DNA of 64,000 bases from CAWATZ01 sp963784995 (GTDB lineage Bacteria > Planctomycetota > Planctomycetia > Gemmatales > Gemmataceae). The stretch covers positions 868,001 through 932,000 of the forward strand of contig CAWATZ010000013.1 in NCBI GenBank assembly GCA_963784995.1, written 5' to 3'. Made by a program: the position numbers and the translations under genes. How positions within the stretch are numbered: the first letter of the stretch is position 1; every line of letters begins with the position of its first letter. The notes under the pieces were generated by a model that ran no database searches, was not told the origin of the DNA, and saw only the letters and a list, made by a program, of their open reading frames with translations. Shown here one piece after another: positions 27,200 through 39,469 of the stretch.

Positions 27200-28302
27200 T
27201 CAGCGGCCGGTGCCCAGGAACTCCTTGATCGAACCCAGGATGGCGTCGCGGTCGGGAATCCGGCTGCAGACCACGTTGTCGCGCTCGCCGAGCATCTCGT
27301 GAACGTACTCGTAAAACTCGCCGCTGCCGTAGGGGCTCTCCACCTGGCCGTAGCCGAACAGGTTGACCCGCGGCAGCAGCTTCTCCGTCAGGATCTCCAT
27401 GCAGTGCGGGATGTCGTCGCCCCAGTTGTCGCCGTCGGAGAAGTGGAAGGCGTAGATGTTCCACTGGTCCGGCGGATAGCGGGCGCTGATGATCTTGTCG
27501 GCCAGGGTGTAGGCCGAGCTGATCTTGGTGCCGCCGCTCTCGCGGGTGTGGTAGAAGGTGTGCTCGTCCACCTCGTGGGCGGCCGCGTCGTGAATGATGT
27601 AGACGTTCTCGACGCCCTGGTAGTGGGCCTTGATCCAGGTGTCGATCCAGAACGCCTCGATGCGGACGATCTCCTTCTGCTCGTCGGTCATCGAGCCGGA
27701 CACGTCCATCATGTAGAGGATGACGGCCACGCTCTGCGGCTGGTGGATCTCCTTCCAGCTGCGATACTGCTTGTCCTGGCGGATCGGCACCACGATCGGG
27801 ATCAAAGGGATCGTAGGTCTGCGAAGCGATCATGCGCTTCAGGGCGCGCTTGAAGGTGCGCTTGAAGTGGCGCAGCGACTCGGGGCCGGCCTGGCGAATG
27901 CCGGTGTAGCGGTCCTTGGTGGTGACGATGTTCTTCTTGCCGCGCGGCTCGATCCGCGGCAGGGCCAGCTCCTCGCCCAGGATGGCGGCCATCTCCTCCA
28001 TGGTCAGCTCGACCTCGAGGATGTGGCCGCCCGGCTGATCGCCGGCCCCCTTGCCGGACTGACCCTGGCCGGGGCCCAGGGGCGTACCGGGCGTCGCCCT
28101 CGCCCTGGCCGGCGCCGCCGGAGCCCTTGCTGCCGTACTTGAACTGCGGAATGTCGATCTGCGGCAGCGGGATGCTGACCAGGTCCTTGCCTTTCTTGCC
28201 GATCATCTCGCCGCGGCTGATGTATTTGCTGAGGTTGCTCTTCACCTTGCCGCGCACGAGCTTGCGAAACCGCTGGTAATCGCGCTCGATCTTCTGTCCC
28301 AC
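27200..28302 (-). CDS. yeaH: DUF444 family protein (YeaH/YhbH), VWA-like; two frameshifts
   Basis: YeaH/YhbH proteins are encoded beside PrkA in many bacteria and carry a von Willebrand A-like domain. Here GTG at 28302 begins MGQKIERDYQRFRKLVRGKVKSNL. The middle segment reads LTMEEMAAILGEELALPRIE and FKRTFKRALKRMIASQTYD. The VWA part shows VILYMMDVSGSMTDEQKEIV (MIDAS DxSGS) and ends ILGSIKEFLGTGR. Two single-base shifts, near 28085 (C run) and 27800 (CCCTTTG run), divide it into three frames with no missing sequence. The product would be about 365 residues. It lies between prkA and spoVR in the same direction. Confidence 0.87.
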
Positions 28303-28358
28303 AGCAACCCCCGTTCCAATGTCCCGTCGCTAGCGCTCCGGGCTTGTGTCCTTGTCGC

Positions 28359-28413
28359 AGCCGCAGGCGGCCCGCCCGCGGGCTGGCCAGCCAGCAGGCG
28401 AGCCGCCCGCAGC
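28359..28413. repeat. imperfect palindrome in the prkA-yeaH gap
   Basis: The segment centres on GCTGGCCAGC and pairs GCAGGCGGCCCGCC-type sequence with GGCGAGCCGCCCGC. It occupies most of the 120-base gap between prkA and yeaH. A processing or attenuation role is possible but unproven. Confidence 0.55.
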
Positions 28414-28422
28414 CACGACGGT

Positions 28423-31776
<3,354 letters not shown>

Positions 31777-32411
31777 GGTTGTCACCTCCCTGGACGGTGC
31801 AGGATCGCTGCTCCGCCGTTATAGCTCAGGAAAAACCTGACCGGGGCACCCGGCCAGGGGGAAAGGCTAGCTGAGTCGTCCAGTTCTGTCCCGCGGACAA
31901 TGCCCCGACCAATCGAGTCAGGAGGGCCACCGGCCTCTGTAGGACGGTTCTCCCGAGCCGTCCAGACGGCTCGGGAGAGCCGTCCTACCCGGCCGCCGGG
32001 TGCGTCAGGGTGCAAGGGGTCTGGCGGGGAAAACTGCACGGGAAAGATCAGCAGCGTCGCGCCCGCGGCAACGATGCTTCCCTTGGAGATCGTGTGCCTT
32101 GTCGCTCTCATCAGTACATTTTATCCCAGCCTGGGATGTCCGGTCAAACGCTTCGGGCGGCCTGTCGAGTCGGCCCCTCCATGCCGAACTCGGGGGAGAC
32201 TTCCGGTCTGCTCCGGGAGGCGGCACAATGTGGCAGCCCACCCAGATTGCGTTCCTTGACGCCAGTGTCAGCATACGCTGTCTGGGCGGGGTTTTGTCAA
32301 GACCGGTTTGCCTCGATCCGGCGATTCTTGCTCGTAAACCCTTGCCGCGGCCGCCAGATCCGGATAACAAAGACAGAACGGCCCGGGCAAGGGCGAGGAG
32401 GAGCTGGCTTG
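31777..32411. other. divergent intergenic region upstream of the prkA operon
   Basis: These 635 bases lie between prkA (minus) and a membrane protein gene (plus). On the minus strand TATAAC (31819-31824) is a weak -10 candidate about 45 bases upstream of prkA. A family C palindrome occupies 31940-31989. Open frames extend through from the right but show no recognisable protein. No RNA gene was seen. The length suggests control regions for both directions. Confidence 0.45.
31940..31989. repeat. near-perfect 24-bp inverted repeat (family C)
   Basis: Arms 31940-31963 and 31966-31989 (GTAGGACGGTTCTCCCGAGC, then CCGTC) pair almost perfectly around two bases. It shares its TAGGACGG...CTC outer sequence with the repeat at 17226-17308. 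Confidence 0.85.
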
Positions 32412-33719
32412 ATGGACCCCGCGTTGTGGCACAACCCGATCGGGCTCGGCGTCCTGGGCGTCGGCCTGCTCTTCTTTTCCGGCTATTTCCTGCAACTGGC
32501 CGCCAACGTCTGCGGCGCCGACCAGCCGACTTTCCGCAAGGCCGTGCTGATCGCGCTGCTGACCGGGACGGCCTGTTTCTTCACGTACGATCTGAGCGGC
32601 TACGGCATCCTGATGGTCAGCCGGGACCAGATCACGAATCTGAATTTGCCGGACCATTTCAGCTACGGGCAATGGCTGCGCGAGCCGCTGGAACTGAAGT
32701 GGCAGGTGCTGGGCCTGCTGCCCATCGTGCGCTATCTGCCGGTCCTCTTTGCCGTTTGCCTGGCCAGCATCGTTTACGTGCTGGTGTTCAAGGTACACTA
32801 CCGGGTCAGCATGGTCATCTTTTTGCTGCAATGGACCCTGAGTCTTGTCTCACTTGCTGTACTGTCCTTTGCGCTGACCAACGTCCTGGGTGTGCTGCCG
32901 CAGCCCGGCAAATCACCTCCCGATCATCAGCCCGTTGCAGCAGCCGGGCCGCTGAAGAAGGCCCTGGACCAATCCGGGGAAGCGGTCGGGCCGACCCTCG
33001 ACCGGCTAAAGCAGTTTGCCAGCAGCATGGGGAAAGCGCTCGATCCGTACACCAGGCCCATCCAGGATGCGACCCGGCCGTACACCACGTATTTGCCCGT
33101 GGTGGTGCAGCAGTTCCTGGACGAAGGCGGCTGGGCGCTGGTGCTGCTGGCCCTGGCGATCGTGGCCTTCTACTGGCTGCGGAGCCTGTACCGCCGGCTG
33201 CGGCGGCTGCTGTTTGGCAAGCGCCGGAAGAAACGCAAGCCGAAGGAATCGCCGCTGGCGATCGAATTGCGTTTTGTGGGCGATGCCCTGACCGAACTGG
33301 GCCCGGTCCAGGCGGTGGTGCGCGACCGGGCGGTCCGGCTGCGGCTGGTGGTCATGGCTCCGGGAGTCAGTTACGTCGGCGCGCTGCTGCCGGAGATGGC
33401 GGAGGGACTGCTGGATTACGTCAAGCCGGGACTGGCCGACCTGCTGGAATACGATACGCCGCGGGTCGTGGTCTGGCCCCGGCTGGCCAGCGAGGAGCAA
33501 TTCCTGAAGCTGTTCTTCAAGAACGTCGAGATTCCGGAGGAACGCGGCCGGCGCTCGCGCTGGATCTTGATGGGGGGGACGATCCGCCTGGGCCGGCAAA
33601 AGGTCCACCTAGGCCTGGGGGTCCACGCGGACTCGAGTAGCCTGCTGCGCGAGATCCGCGTGGAGAAAGAGAACTGGGAGCCGGTCCTGAGCTTGCAGAG
33701 CACGAAGGAACTGGTTTGA
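32412..33719 (+). CDS. multi-pass membrane protein of unknown function
   Basis: I do not recognise this 435-residue protein. Four hydrophobic segments lie in the first half (about 10-32, 49-67, 115-137 and 143-165). A linker rich in Pro/Ala follows, then a further membrane segment near 245-263 (GWALVLLALAIVAFYWL), a very basic stretch (RRLRRLLFGKRRKKRKPKE) and a ~170-residue soluble C-terminal domain. That domain contains LRLVVMAPGVSYVGALLPEMAEGLLDYV and VVVWPRLASEEQFLKLFFKNV and would be cytoplasmic. The ATG at 32412 follows GAGGAGG. It is divergent from prkA. Confidence 0.72.
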   Translation: MDPALWHNPIGLGVLGVGLLFFSGYFLQLAANVCGADQPTFRKAVLIALLTGTACFFTYDLSGYGILMVSRDQITNLNLPDHFSYGQWLREPLELKWQVLGLLPIVRYLPVLFAVCLASIVYVLVFKVHYRVSMVIFLLQWTLSLVSLAVLSFALTNVLGVLPQPGKSPPDHQPVAAAGPLKKALDQSGEAVGPTLDRLKQFASSMGKALDPYTRPIQDATRPYTTYLPVVVQQFLDEGGWALVLLALAIVAFYWLRSLYRRLRRLLFGKRRKKRKPKESPLAIELRFVGDALTELGPVQAVVRDRAVRLRLVVMAPGVSYVGALLPEMAEGLLDYVKPGLADLLEYDTPRVVVWPRLASEEQFLKLFFKNVEIPEERGRRSRWILMGGTIRLGRQKVHLGLGVHADSSSLLREIRVEKENWEPVLSLQSTKELV

Positions 33720-33746
33720 GCGGGAACCGGGGGCTGCGGGGTGCCG

Positions 33747-33873
33747 GGGTGACAAACACAAGAAAGGAACACTAATCAACGCTGATCCACACTAATCGAA
33801 ACTCGAATTTCCTTCCTTCGATTAGCGCGGATTAGTGCGGATTAGTGTTCCTTGTCTTGTCTTTGTCACCCCT
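33747..33873. repeat. long inverted repeat with ACTAATC units, between convergent genes
   Basis: Arms of roughly 54 bases (33747-33800 and 33819-33873) pair imperfectly. They share GGGGTGACAAA, AAGGAACACTAATC and CACTAATC-type units. It lies between the plus-strand membrane protein and the minus-strand lipoprotein, consistent with bidirectional termination. The repeated GGATTAGTG units make it distinct from the other families. Confidence 0.8.
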
Positions 33874-33880
33874 CACCCCG

Positions 33881-36297
33881 TCACTTTGTCACGGCAGGCG
33901 GCGTGTTCTGATGTTCGCTCACGGTCAGGCTGTGTTCCTTGACCACCGGCTGCTTGAGGATGCTGCTGCTCAGCTCCGCCCGGAAGCGAGCGTCTCCGGC
34001 CTTCACCGCCAGCACTGCAATTCTGTACTGCACCGCCCGGCCCGGGTCCAGCATGGTGGGCAGCGGCGGGAAAACCACCTTCTGGCCGTCCAGCCGATAC
34101 CCTCCGGGACTGGCCCCCAGCACCTGCAGCTGGGCAGGGACCTCGCACACGACCTGAATCCCCGAGCCGGGCAGTGAGCCGGTGTTGCTGACCGTGATCG
34201 CGTACTCCGTTCGCTCACCGACCTCGATCGGTCCCCGGGCGTCCACTTTCATCTTGAACGCCGGCAGTCCCTCGATGGCGATGTCGGCCTGGGCCTGGCT
34301 GCTGATGGGCCAGCCCGTGGGTAAGGCCCCGGTCGCGGACACCGGAACGCCACGGAGGGCGTTCCCTACAGCGCCGGGACCGGGGTCGGTTTCCAGGGCG
34401 TAGGCGGTGGCCCGGGCCTGGCTGACCGTCCGCGCCGTCATCCGGTTGGCCCGGGTCGTCAGCTGGAACGTCTTGACGGCTTTCGGCTCCAGCCGATCGA
34501 CGTTCCAGACCACCTCTCGGCCCAGAAGCCGGCTGCCATCGGCCTTGACGAAGTCCAGCTCCGGCGGCAGCACGTCACTGAGGGCCACCTGAACCAGAGG
34601 CTGGCCGCCATTGTTGGCCACCTCCAGGGCCCAGGTTGCCTCCTGACCGACGTAGCGCACAGCCGGGCCGGTCAGTTTGAGGGCCAGGCCCGCCTCGTTG
34701 ACCTGCAGCACCTGCTCGACCTGGCCGAGGACCTGGCCGTTGACCAGGGCGGAGACCCGCAAGGGGAACTTGCCCGGCTTGACCGGCTTGACGATCAGCG
34801 GCATCGTCTTGCGGGCCCCCGGCAGCAGCGGGCCCAGGTCGTATTCCAGCGGGTTGACTCCGGAATCGTGGGTCAGACCCGGGGCCAGTTCCACCCGCAC
34901 CCGGACGTTGGCGGCCCCATCGGTCCCCACGTTGCTGACGACGACCTGCTCGCTGGCGGGCATCTGCTGCGTGCCGCTCTGGCCATTGACCAGCAGAGCG
35001 GTGGCCGCCCCGCTGATCTCGACCTTGAACAGGGGGCGCGGGTCGGCAGGACTTGCACCGAGTAACTGCGGTTGTCGTGCAGGCCGTCGGCCGTGCTGAC
35101 GCTCACCTGGCTTACGCTTGTGCCAACCCGGGTCGGCTTGCAGACCATCTCCAGGGTGATCTGGTCCTGGCTGCTCAGCTGGTCCAGCGTCCAGACCAGC
35201 GAATTGCCGTCCGGGTGAGCGGGCGGGTTGGAACGCAGATACGTCATGCCGTCGGGAATGGTCGCGTGGACGGTCAGGAAACGGGCGCCGACGGAGCCGG
35301 GGTTGGCCAGGCTCAGCGTGCAGGCCGCTTCCTCGCCGAGGTGGACGGTGGCGGGAAACGAGCCGCCCAGGGCCACGCTGGCGGCCAGCCATTGCACCAC
35401 GATTTCGCCCTGGCCGATCAGGGTCTGGTCACTGGCCCGGGTGATCTCGACGGCGACGCGGTTGCGGGCCTGGCCGGGGTTTTTCAGCTGGATCATGGTG
35501 ATCGAAGCCCGGCCGGTGGCGTCGGTGGTCACGACGCCGTCGCCGGCCTGGTAGGGAAGGAACCCGGCCTGGGGGCCTTCGATGACGCGGTAGCGCACCT
35601 GGCAGCCGGGCAGGCCCTGATGGTCGGAGCGGTGGAAGACGCTGGTGACCAGGGTCTGCTGGGTGCCGCCCCGGTCGGCGAAGGAGGGCGGGATGTTCCA
35701 CTCGGCATCGACCCAGCGATGGCTCAGGTGGGCCAGCTTGTTGTCCCGGTGGCTGATTCCCGGAGCGTAGGCGCTGATCTGGCTCGTTCCCTCGGAGGGG
35801 GCCGTGATGATCACCCAGGTCTGGCCCGGCTCAATGGTGATCACGTCGGCGGGGTCGCCGGTGCCGAGGTCAATGCGGTCATGGCTCCAGGCGGTATAGC
35901 TGACGGCGTGATTGCTGGTCCTGGAGCCGGAGGTGAACAAGGAACCTTTCCTCTCATCGACCTCGAGGATGCTGCCTCCTTCCAGGTTCCATTCGACCTT
36001 TTGTTTGCGGTGTGGGGCCCCCTGAGCGTCGGTCACGGTGGCGATCACCACGACCTGCGAGCGGATCGGACTGGTGGGCCCGAGCGGACGGGTTTCCAGT
36101 TTCACGCCGGGACCGGGGGCGGCTCCATCGCCCGGCTTGGTGGCGGTCACGGTGTTGCCAATGCTCACCGGAGCGGACTCGGAGGGGGGTGGCGCGCTCC
36201 GGCAGCCGCCGGCCGCGAGGAGGCAGAGCAAAACAAGCAAAGGATGAGGGATGAGGGATGAGGGACGAATCAGAAGTGGCTTCCTGTCTTGATTCAT
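33881..36297 (-). CDS. large surface lipoprotein with DUF11-like repeats, one frameshift
   Basis: The N-terminus has a lipobox (LVLLCLLAAGGC), so the protein is probably lipid-anchored. The rest is a chain of beta-sandwich modules. An early one has VVVIATVTDAQGAPHRKQKVEWNLE, and later DUF11-type modules carry EAACTLSLANPGSVGARFLTV and YAITVSNTGSLPGSGIQVVCE. DUF11 proteins are cell-surface structural or adhesive proteins. A single-base shift near 35045 moves the frame between NRSYSVQVL and PRPLFKVEISGAAT. Joined length is about 805 residues. Two repeats have entered the coding region: the start and first ~18 codons lie in an inverted repeat (36242-36320), and VGNALRGVPVS is encoded by a small palindrome at 34344-34365. 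Confidence 0.8.
34344..34365. repeat. small palindrome inside the lipoprotein gene
   Basis: GGAACGCC (34344-34351) and GGCGTTCC (34358-34365) flank ACGGAG. With neighbouring bases it encodes VGNALRGVPVS in a linker between beta modules. I recall this peptide from linkers of other planctomycete proteins, which suggests a dispersed element; that needs a database check. Confidence 0.6.
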
Positions 36298-36320
36298 CCC
36301 TCATCCCTCATCCCTCATCC
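36242..36320. repeat. inverted repeat of GGATGAG heptamers spanning a start codon
   Basis: The left arm has about three GGATGAG units (36242-36265) then CGAATCA. The right arm has the complement TGATTCATCC plus CTCATCC units (36290-36320). The lipoprotein ATG at 36297 and its GATGAGGG Shine-Dalgarno-like sequence are inside the right arm on the minus strand. Confidence 0.85.
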
Positions 36321-36342
36321 CTTGATGAATCCTGTCCGGCCC

Positions 36343-36813
36343 TCACGGCTTGGTCGGCAGGACCGGCAGCTCCGGCAGGACCGGGTTGCTGGTCGTGGTC
36401 GGCGGCAGGATGGCCGGGCCACCGGTCGGCGGCAGGACCGGTTCGGTCGGCGGCACTGGCGAACTCGGCGTAATCAGGCTCGGCGGCATGGTCGGCAGGA
36501 CGGGCTGCTGCGGCTCCGTCGTGTTCACCGGGTGGCCGAAGTCGAAGGACGGCCCCTGGTGATTGGTCGGCAGGATCGCATTCACCGGCTCGCCCGGCTT
36601 CTGGGGCTGGGCACCTTGCTTCTGGATGGCTTGCTCGAGCTTGGCAGCCCCCTTCTCGACGTCCTGTTCGAGCTTGTTGGTGTTGATGTCGATGTTGACG
36701 CTGCGGTGACCGCCGGCCCCCAGGGTGCTTTTCACCGAGTACCAGCCCAGGTAATAACCGGCTCCCACAACGGTCAGAGCCAGCGCGGCCAGGAAGGCCA
36801 GGATATTTCGCAT
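36343..36813 (-). CDS. single-pass membrane protein with proline-rich tail
   Basis: The 156-residue protein starts with an uncleaved-looking membrane segment (about 3-25, ILAFLAALALTVVGAGYYLGW). A short helical, charged stretch follows (NIDINTNKLEQDVEKGAAKLEQAI). The final ~80 residues are low-complexity Pro/Thr (PVLPTMPPSLITP, EPVLPPTGGPAILPPT). No domain is known to me. The tail may span cell wall or bind partners. The ATG at 36813 follows GAGG. It lies upstream of the lipoprotein gene in the same direction, with a 45-base gap, so co-transcription is likely. Confidence 0.72.
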   Translation of the reverse strand: MRNILAFLAALALTVVGAGYYLGWYSVKSTLGAGGHRSVNIDINTNKLEQDVEKGAAKLEQAIQKQGAQPQKPGEPVNAILPTNHQGPSFDFGHPVNTTEPQQPVLPTMPPSLITPSSPVPPTEPVLPPTGGPAILPPTTTSNPVLPELPVLPTKP

Positions 36814-36923
36814 GAGTGACCTCTGTTCCAAAGGACGTGAGAAACGGGCACGACCGGCATCGGTCTGTCCAACGGGCGGCTCTCTACCATTCGTGCCCCG
36901 AAGGGTCCAGAGCAAAGTGGACG

Positions 36924-37004
36924 GAGCCGCGCACGCAGCGCAGCGGAGTAAGCGGCCCTGCGGGCTCCCGGACCGCTTACTCCGCTGCGCTGCGTGCGCG
37001 GCTC
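36924..37004. repeat. family A palindrome, copy 2
   Basis: Arms 36924-36955 and 36973-37004 are perfect 32-base complements and share the core GCGCACGCAGCGCAGCGGAG with 1238-1320. It lies between divergent genes, next to copy 3. Confidence 0.9.
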
Positions 37005-37017
37005 GGCAACCGCAGGA

Positions 37018-37105
37018 CCGAGCCGCGCACGCAGCGCAGCGGAGTAAGCGGCCCAGCGGTCCGCCGGACCGCTGGGCCGCTTACTGCGCGCTCGCGCGGC
37101 TCGGC
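37018..37105. repeat. family A palindrome, copy 3 (right arm shortened)
   Basis: The left arm extends through GGCCCAGCGGTCCG to about 37063. The right arm (37065-37104) lacks a few bases of the core, reading TTACTGCGCGCTCGCGCGGC. Copies 2 and 3 are a tandem pair 13 bases apart. The rest of the divergent gap (36814-37214) holds nothing else recognised apart from TATACT at 37167. Confidence 0.85.
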
Positions 37106-37214
37106 AGGTGTGCGCGGGAGGATTCCGGGCGAGAGAGCGAATCGAGACGACAACCCCCGTTCCGGCTATACTTTCCTCCAAGATTCCCTGCTTTCTCAAA
37201 CGTGGTGGTTGCTG

Positions 37215-38573
37215 ATGGCGTTCACGGTGGCGCAACTGTCCGAGTCGTTGCAGCGGAGCGGCCTGCTTGGCCCGGCCGAGCTGAGCGCCGTCCAGACCGG
37301 CTGGTTCCAGAAGAAACGGCAGGACGCCAGCGAGCCGCACAAGTTTGGCCGCTGGCTGGTCCTCAACGGCTACCTGTCGGAGTTCAGTCTGCGCTGGCTG
37401 CAGAACGGCCAGGCGGAACGGCTGCGGCTGAACCAGTACGTGCTGGTGGACCAGCTCAGCCGGGGTCCGCTGGCGGGCGGCTACCTGGCCCTGGACCCGC
37501 TGCGCCGCAAGGTGGTCGTCGAGGTCCTCGCGGCCGGGCACTCGGCCAACCCGGAGACGGTCCATGCCTTCCAGGTGGCCGCCCAGCAGGCGATGACCGT
37601 GCAGCACCCCAACGTCAGCCCCATCCTCGACCTCGGCCAGGCCCACGCGACCCATTACCTGGTGCGGGAATACGAGGAAGGCGAAAGCCTGGCCGAGGTC
37701 CTGGCCCGGCGCGGCAAGCTGTCGCCGCTGACGGCGGCCCGGCTCTTTGCCCTGGCCCTGGCCGGGCTGGCGGCCCTGCACGAGAAGGGAGTGCCGGCCG
37801 GGGACCTGACCGGGGACTGTCTGCTGCTGGCCGCGGCCGGCAAACAGGCCCGGCCGGGCTCGGCGAAGCAGCGGACGATCAAGGTCCTGCACGCCGGCGT
37901 TCCTCGGTATCTCTTCGACAGCAACGCCCTGCTGTCCTCGGGCCCCGCCGCCCAGCTGCCGACGCCCTCTTTTCCGGCGCCCCAGCCGGCGGAGGACCTG
38001 CACCGGCTGGGTGTGCTGTTCTACCAGTGCCTGACCGGCCAGCCGCCGGCCAGTCCGCCGCTCCCGGTCGCTCAACTGGCTCCGGACGTTCCCGAGATGC
38101 TGGCCGAGCGGGTCGAGCAGCTGCTGGCCAGCGATCCGCAGCAGCGGCCCCGCAGTGCCGCCCATGCCGCCAAGGCGCTGCGGGTGTTCCTGGCCAGCGA
38201 GGAGGAAACGACCCGGGAAGGGCGGGCCGAGGAGCATCTGGCCGGCCCGGTCATTGAGCCGCCGGCTCCGGGGGGTGGAACTCCGGACCTGTCCGCCCAG
38301 CCGGAACAGGGAACTCCGCACTCGGAGGAAGAGCCGGCTGAGGGCGTGAAGGGCAAACTGCTCGACCTGTGGCAGGAGGTCCGGCCCCGACAGCGCGACC
38401 TGGTCTTCCTGGGCAGCGGCGCGGTCGGGGTGATTGTGCTGCTGCTGCTGCTGCACCTGCTGACGGGCTTTTACTTCATCAACCTCGTCTGCCTGCTGAC
38501 CGGCGGCGCGCTCTCGTTTTTTGTGGAACGGCTCCTGCGCTGGCGCGAGGAGCAAGTGGAAGCGGGGGATTGA
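37215..38573 (+). CDS. membrane-anchored pseudokinase
   Basis: The 452-residue protein begins with a ~70-residue helical region (TVAQLSESLQRSGLLGPAELS) seen before planctomycete kinase domains. A degenerate kinase fold follows. The glycine loop is DQLSRGPLAGGYLA, and VVEVLAAG replaces the VAIK lysine. The catalytic loop reads VPAGDLTGDCLLL in place of HRDxKPxN, and no DFG exists (IKVLHAGV). The C-lobe (EDLHRLGVLFYQCLTGQPP) is recognisable. Two hydrophobic segments end the protein (about 390-412 and 415-433). It should be catalytically dead and act as a scaffold or regulator. The frame is open upstream to 36816 through the palindromes, but ATG 37215 is the sensible start. Confidence 0.78.
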   Translation: MAFTVAQLSESLQRSGLLGPAELSAVQTGWFQKKRQDASEPHKFGRWLVLNGYLSEFSLRWLQNGQAERLRLNQYVLVDQLSRGPLAGGYLALDPLRRKVVVEVLAAGHSANPETVHAFQVAAQQAMTVQHPNVSPILDLGQAHATHYLVREYEEGESLAEVLARRGKLSPLTAARLFALALAGLAALHEKGVPAGDLTGDCLLLAAAGKQARPGSAKQRTIKVLHAGVPRYLFDSNALLSSGPAAQLPTPSFPAPQPAEDLHRLGVLFYQCLTGQPPASPPLPVAQLAPDVPEMLAERVEQLLASDPQQRPRSAAHAAKALRVFLASEEETTREGRAEEHLAGPVIEPPAPGGGTPDLSAQPEQGTPHSEEEPAEGVKGKLLDLWQEVRPRQRDLVFLGSGAVGVIVLLLLLHLLTGFYFINLVCLLTGGALSFFVERLLRWREEQVEAGD

Positions 38574-38602
38574 CCCGGATTCTTTCTTGGAGGATTCGCA
38601 CC

Positions 38603-39422
38603 ATGCAGAAGTTCACACGCAACCTGACGCGGGAAGTGGAGATTGCCGGCGAACGGCTGGCCGTGACCTTCAGTGCCGAGGGGCTGGCCCTCCGCCCGGT
38701 TGGTTCTCGGCGTCCGCCCCTGACCCTGAGCTGGGCCCGACTGCTCTGTGCGGCCCAGGGCCCGGCCGGAGAACCCGACGCGGCCACGATCGCCGAGGCC
38801 CTGAAGCGCCTCAAGAACCCCCCCAAGCAGAAAGCTGCTGCCCAGGCGTCCGCCGTCCTCGGCGCCGGCGACCCCAGGCGACCTGCCCGGACTGCTGGCC
38901 CAGGTCGATCACTGGTTGCAGGAGCATCGCCCGGCCATTGCCCGCGGCCTGCTGCCGCCCGCGACGGCCGAGCAGCTGGACCGCGCCGAACAGCAGCTGG
39001 GCCGGCCCTTGCCGCAGGAGCTGCGCACCCTGCTGTCCTGGCACAATGGACAGAGCGACGAGGTTCCCGGTGCGTTCGAGCGCTGCTTCTTCCTGATGAG
39101 CGCCGAGCAGATTGTCGAGGCCGTGCGGGACCTGAACTCGTCGCCGCCGGACGGCTGGCAAGCCACCTGGGTTCCCTTCCTGGAGGACAGCTCCGACAGT
39201 TTCGTGGTCCTGGACACCCAGCAACCCGGGGCCGGGGTCCGCGACGTCTGGCGCGGCCAGAAGGACCATCCGGTGGTTGCTCCCACGCTGACCGCCTGGG
39301 TGCAGGATTTCCTGGAGGGTCTGGAACTGGGTGCTTACGCGGAAGATCCGGAGCGGGGCACCTTCTTCCGGAAGGAGCCGGTGGAGAACGCCCCGGCGCT
39401 TCATGAAGCCTCGGCGCCTTGA
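38603..39422 (+). CDS. SMI1/KNR4-domain protein, one frameshift
   Basis: The ATG at 38603 follows GGAGG. The first ~90 residues (KFTRNLTREVEIAGERLAVTFSAEGLALRP) form an unrecognised beta-rich part. A frame change near 38875 leads to LPGLLAQVDHWLQEHRP. The SMI1/KNR4 domain follows: LPPATAEQLDRAEQQLGRPLPQELRTLLSWHNGQ ... FLMSAEQIVEAVRDL ... WVPFLEDSSDSFVVLDTQ. In bacteria this fold is often an immunity or protein-interaction domain. Total length is about 272 residues. It begins 29 bases after the pseudokinase and ends 47 bases before an ECF sigma start, so it is part of one plus-strand operon. No toxin partner is visible. Confidence 0.75.
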
Positions 39423-39469
39423 TTTGTGAAAGGTTTCCGCCAACCAACGGAATACTCTGGAAGATCCCT

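Noticed and set aside
31777..32411. Small RNA gene upstream of prkA
   Set aside because: Only a family C palindrome and a weak -10 were seen; there is no supported transcript start plus terminator.
33747..33873. Ends of an insertion sequence
   Set aside because: The inverted arms enclose under 20 bases, with no transposase or target duplication visible.
36816..37214. In-frame upstream extension of the pseudokinase through both family A palindromes (peptides like EPRTQRSGVSGP)
   Set aside because: The extension is only repeat translation. The ATG at 37215 directly precedes the conserved helical N-terminus.
38603..39422. Immunity gene of a polymorphic toxin system
   Set aside because: The SMI1 domain alone suggests it, but no toxin or secretion gene is adjacent and the neighbours are signalling proteins.
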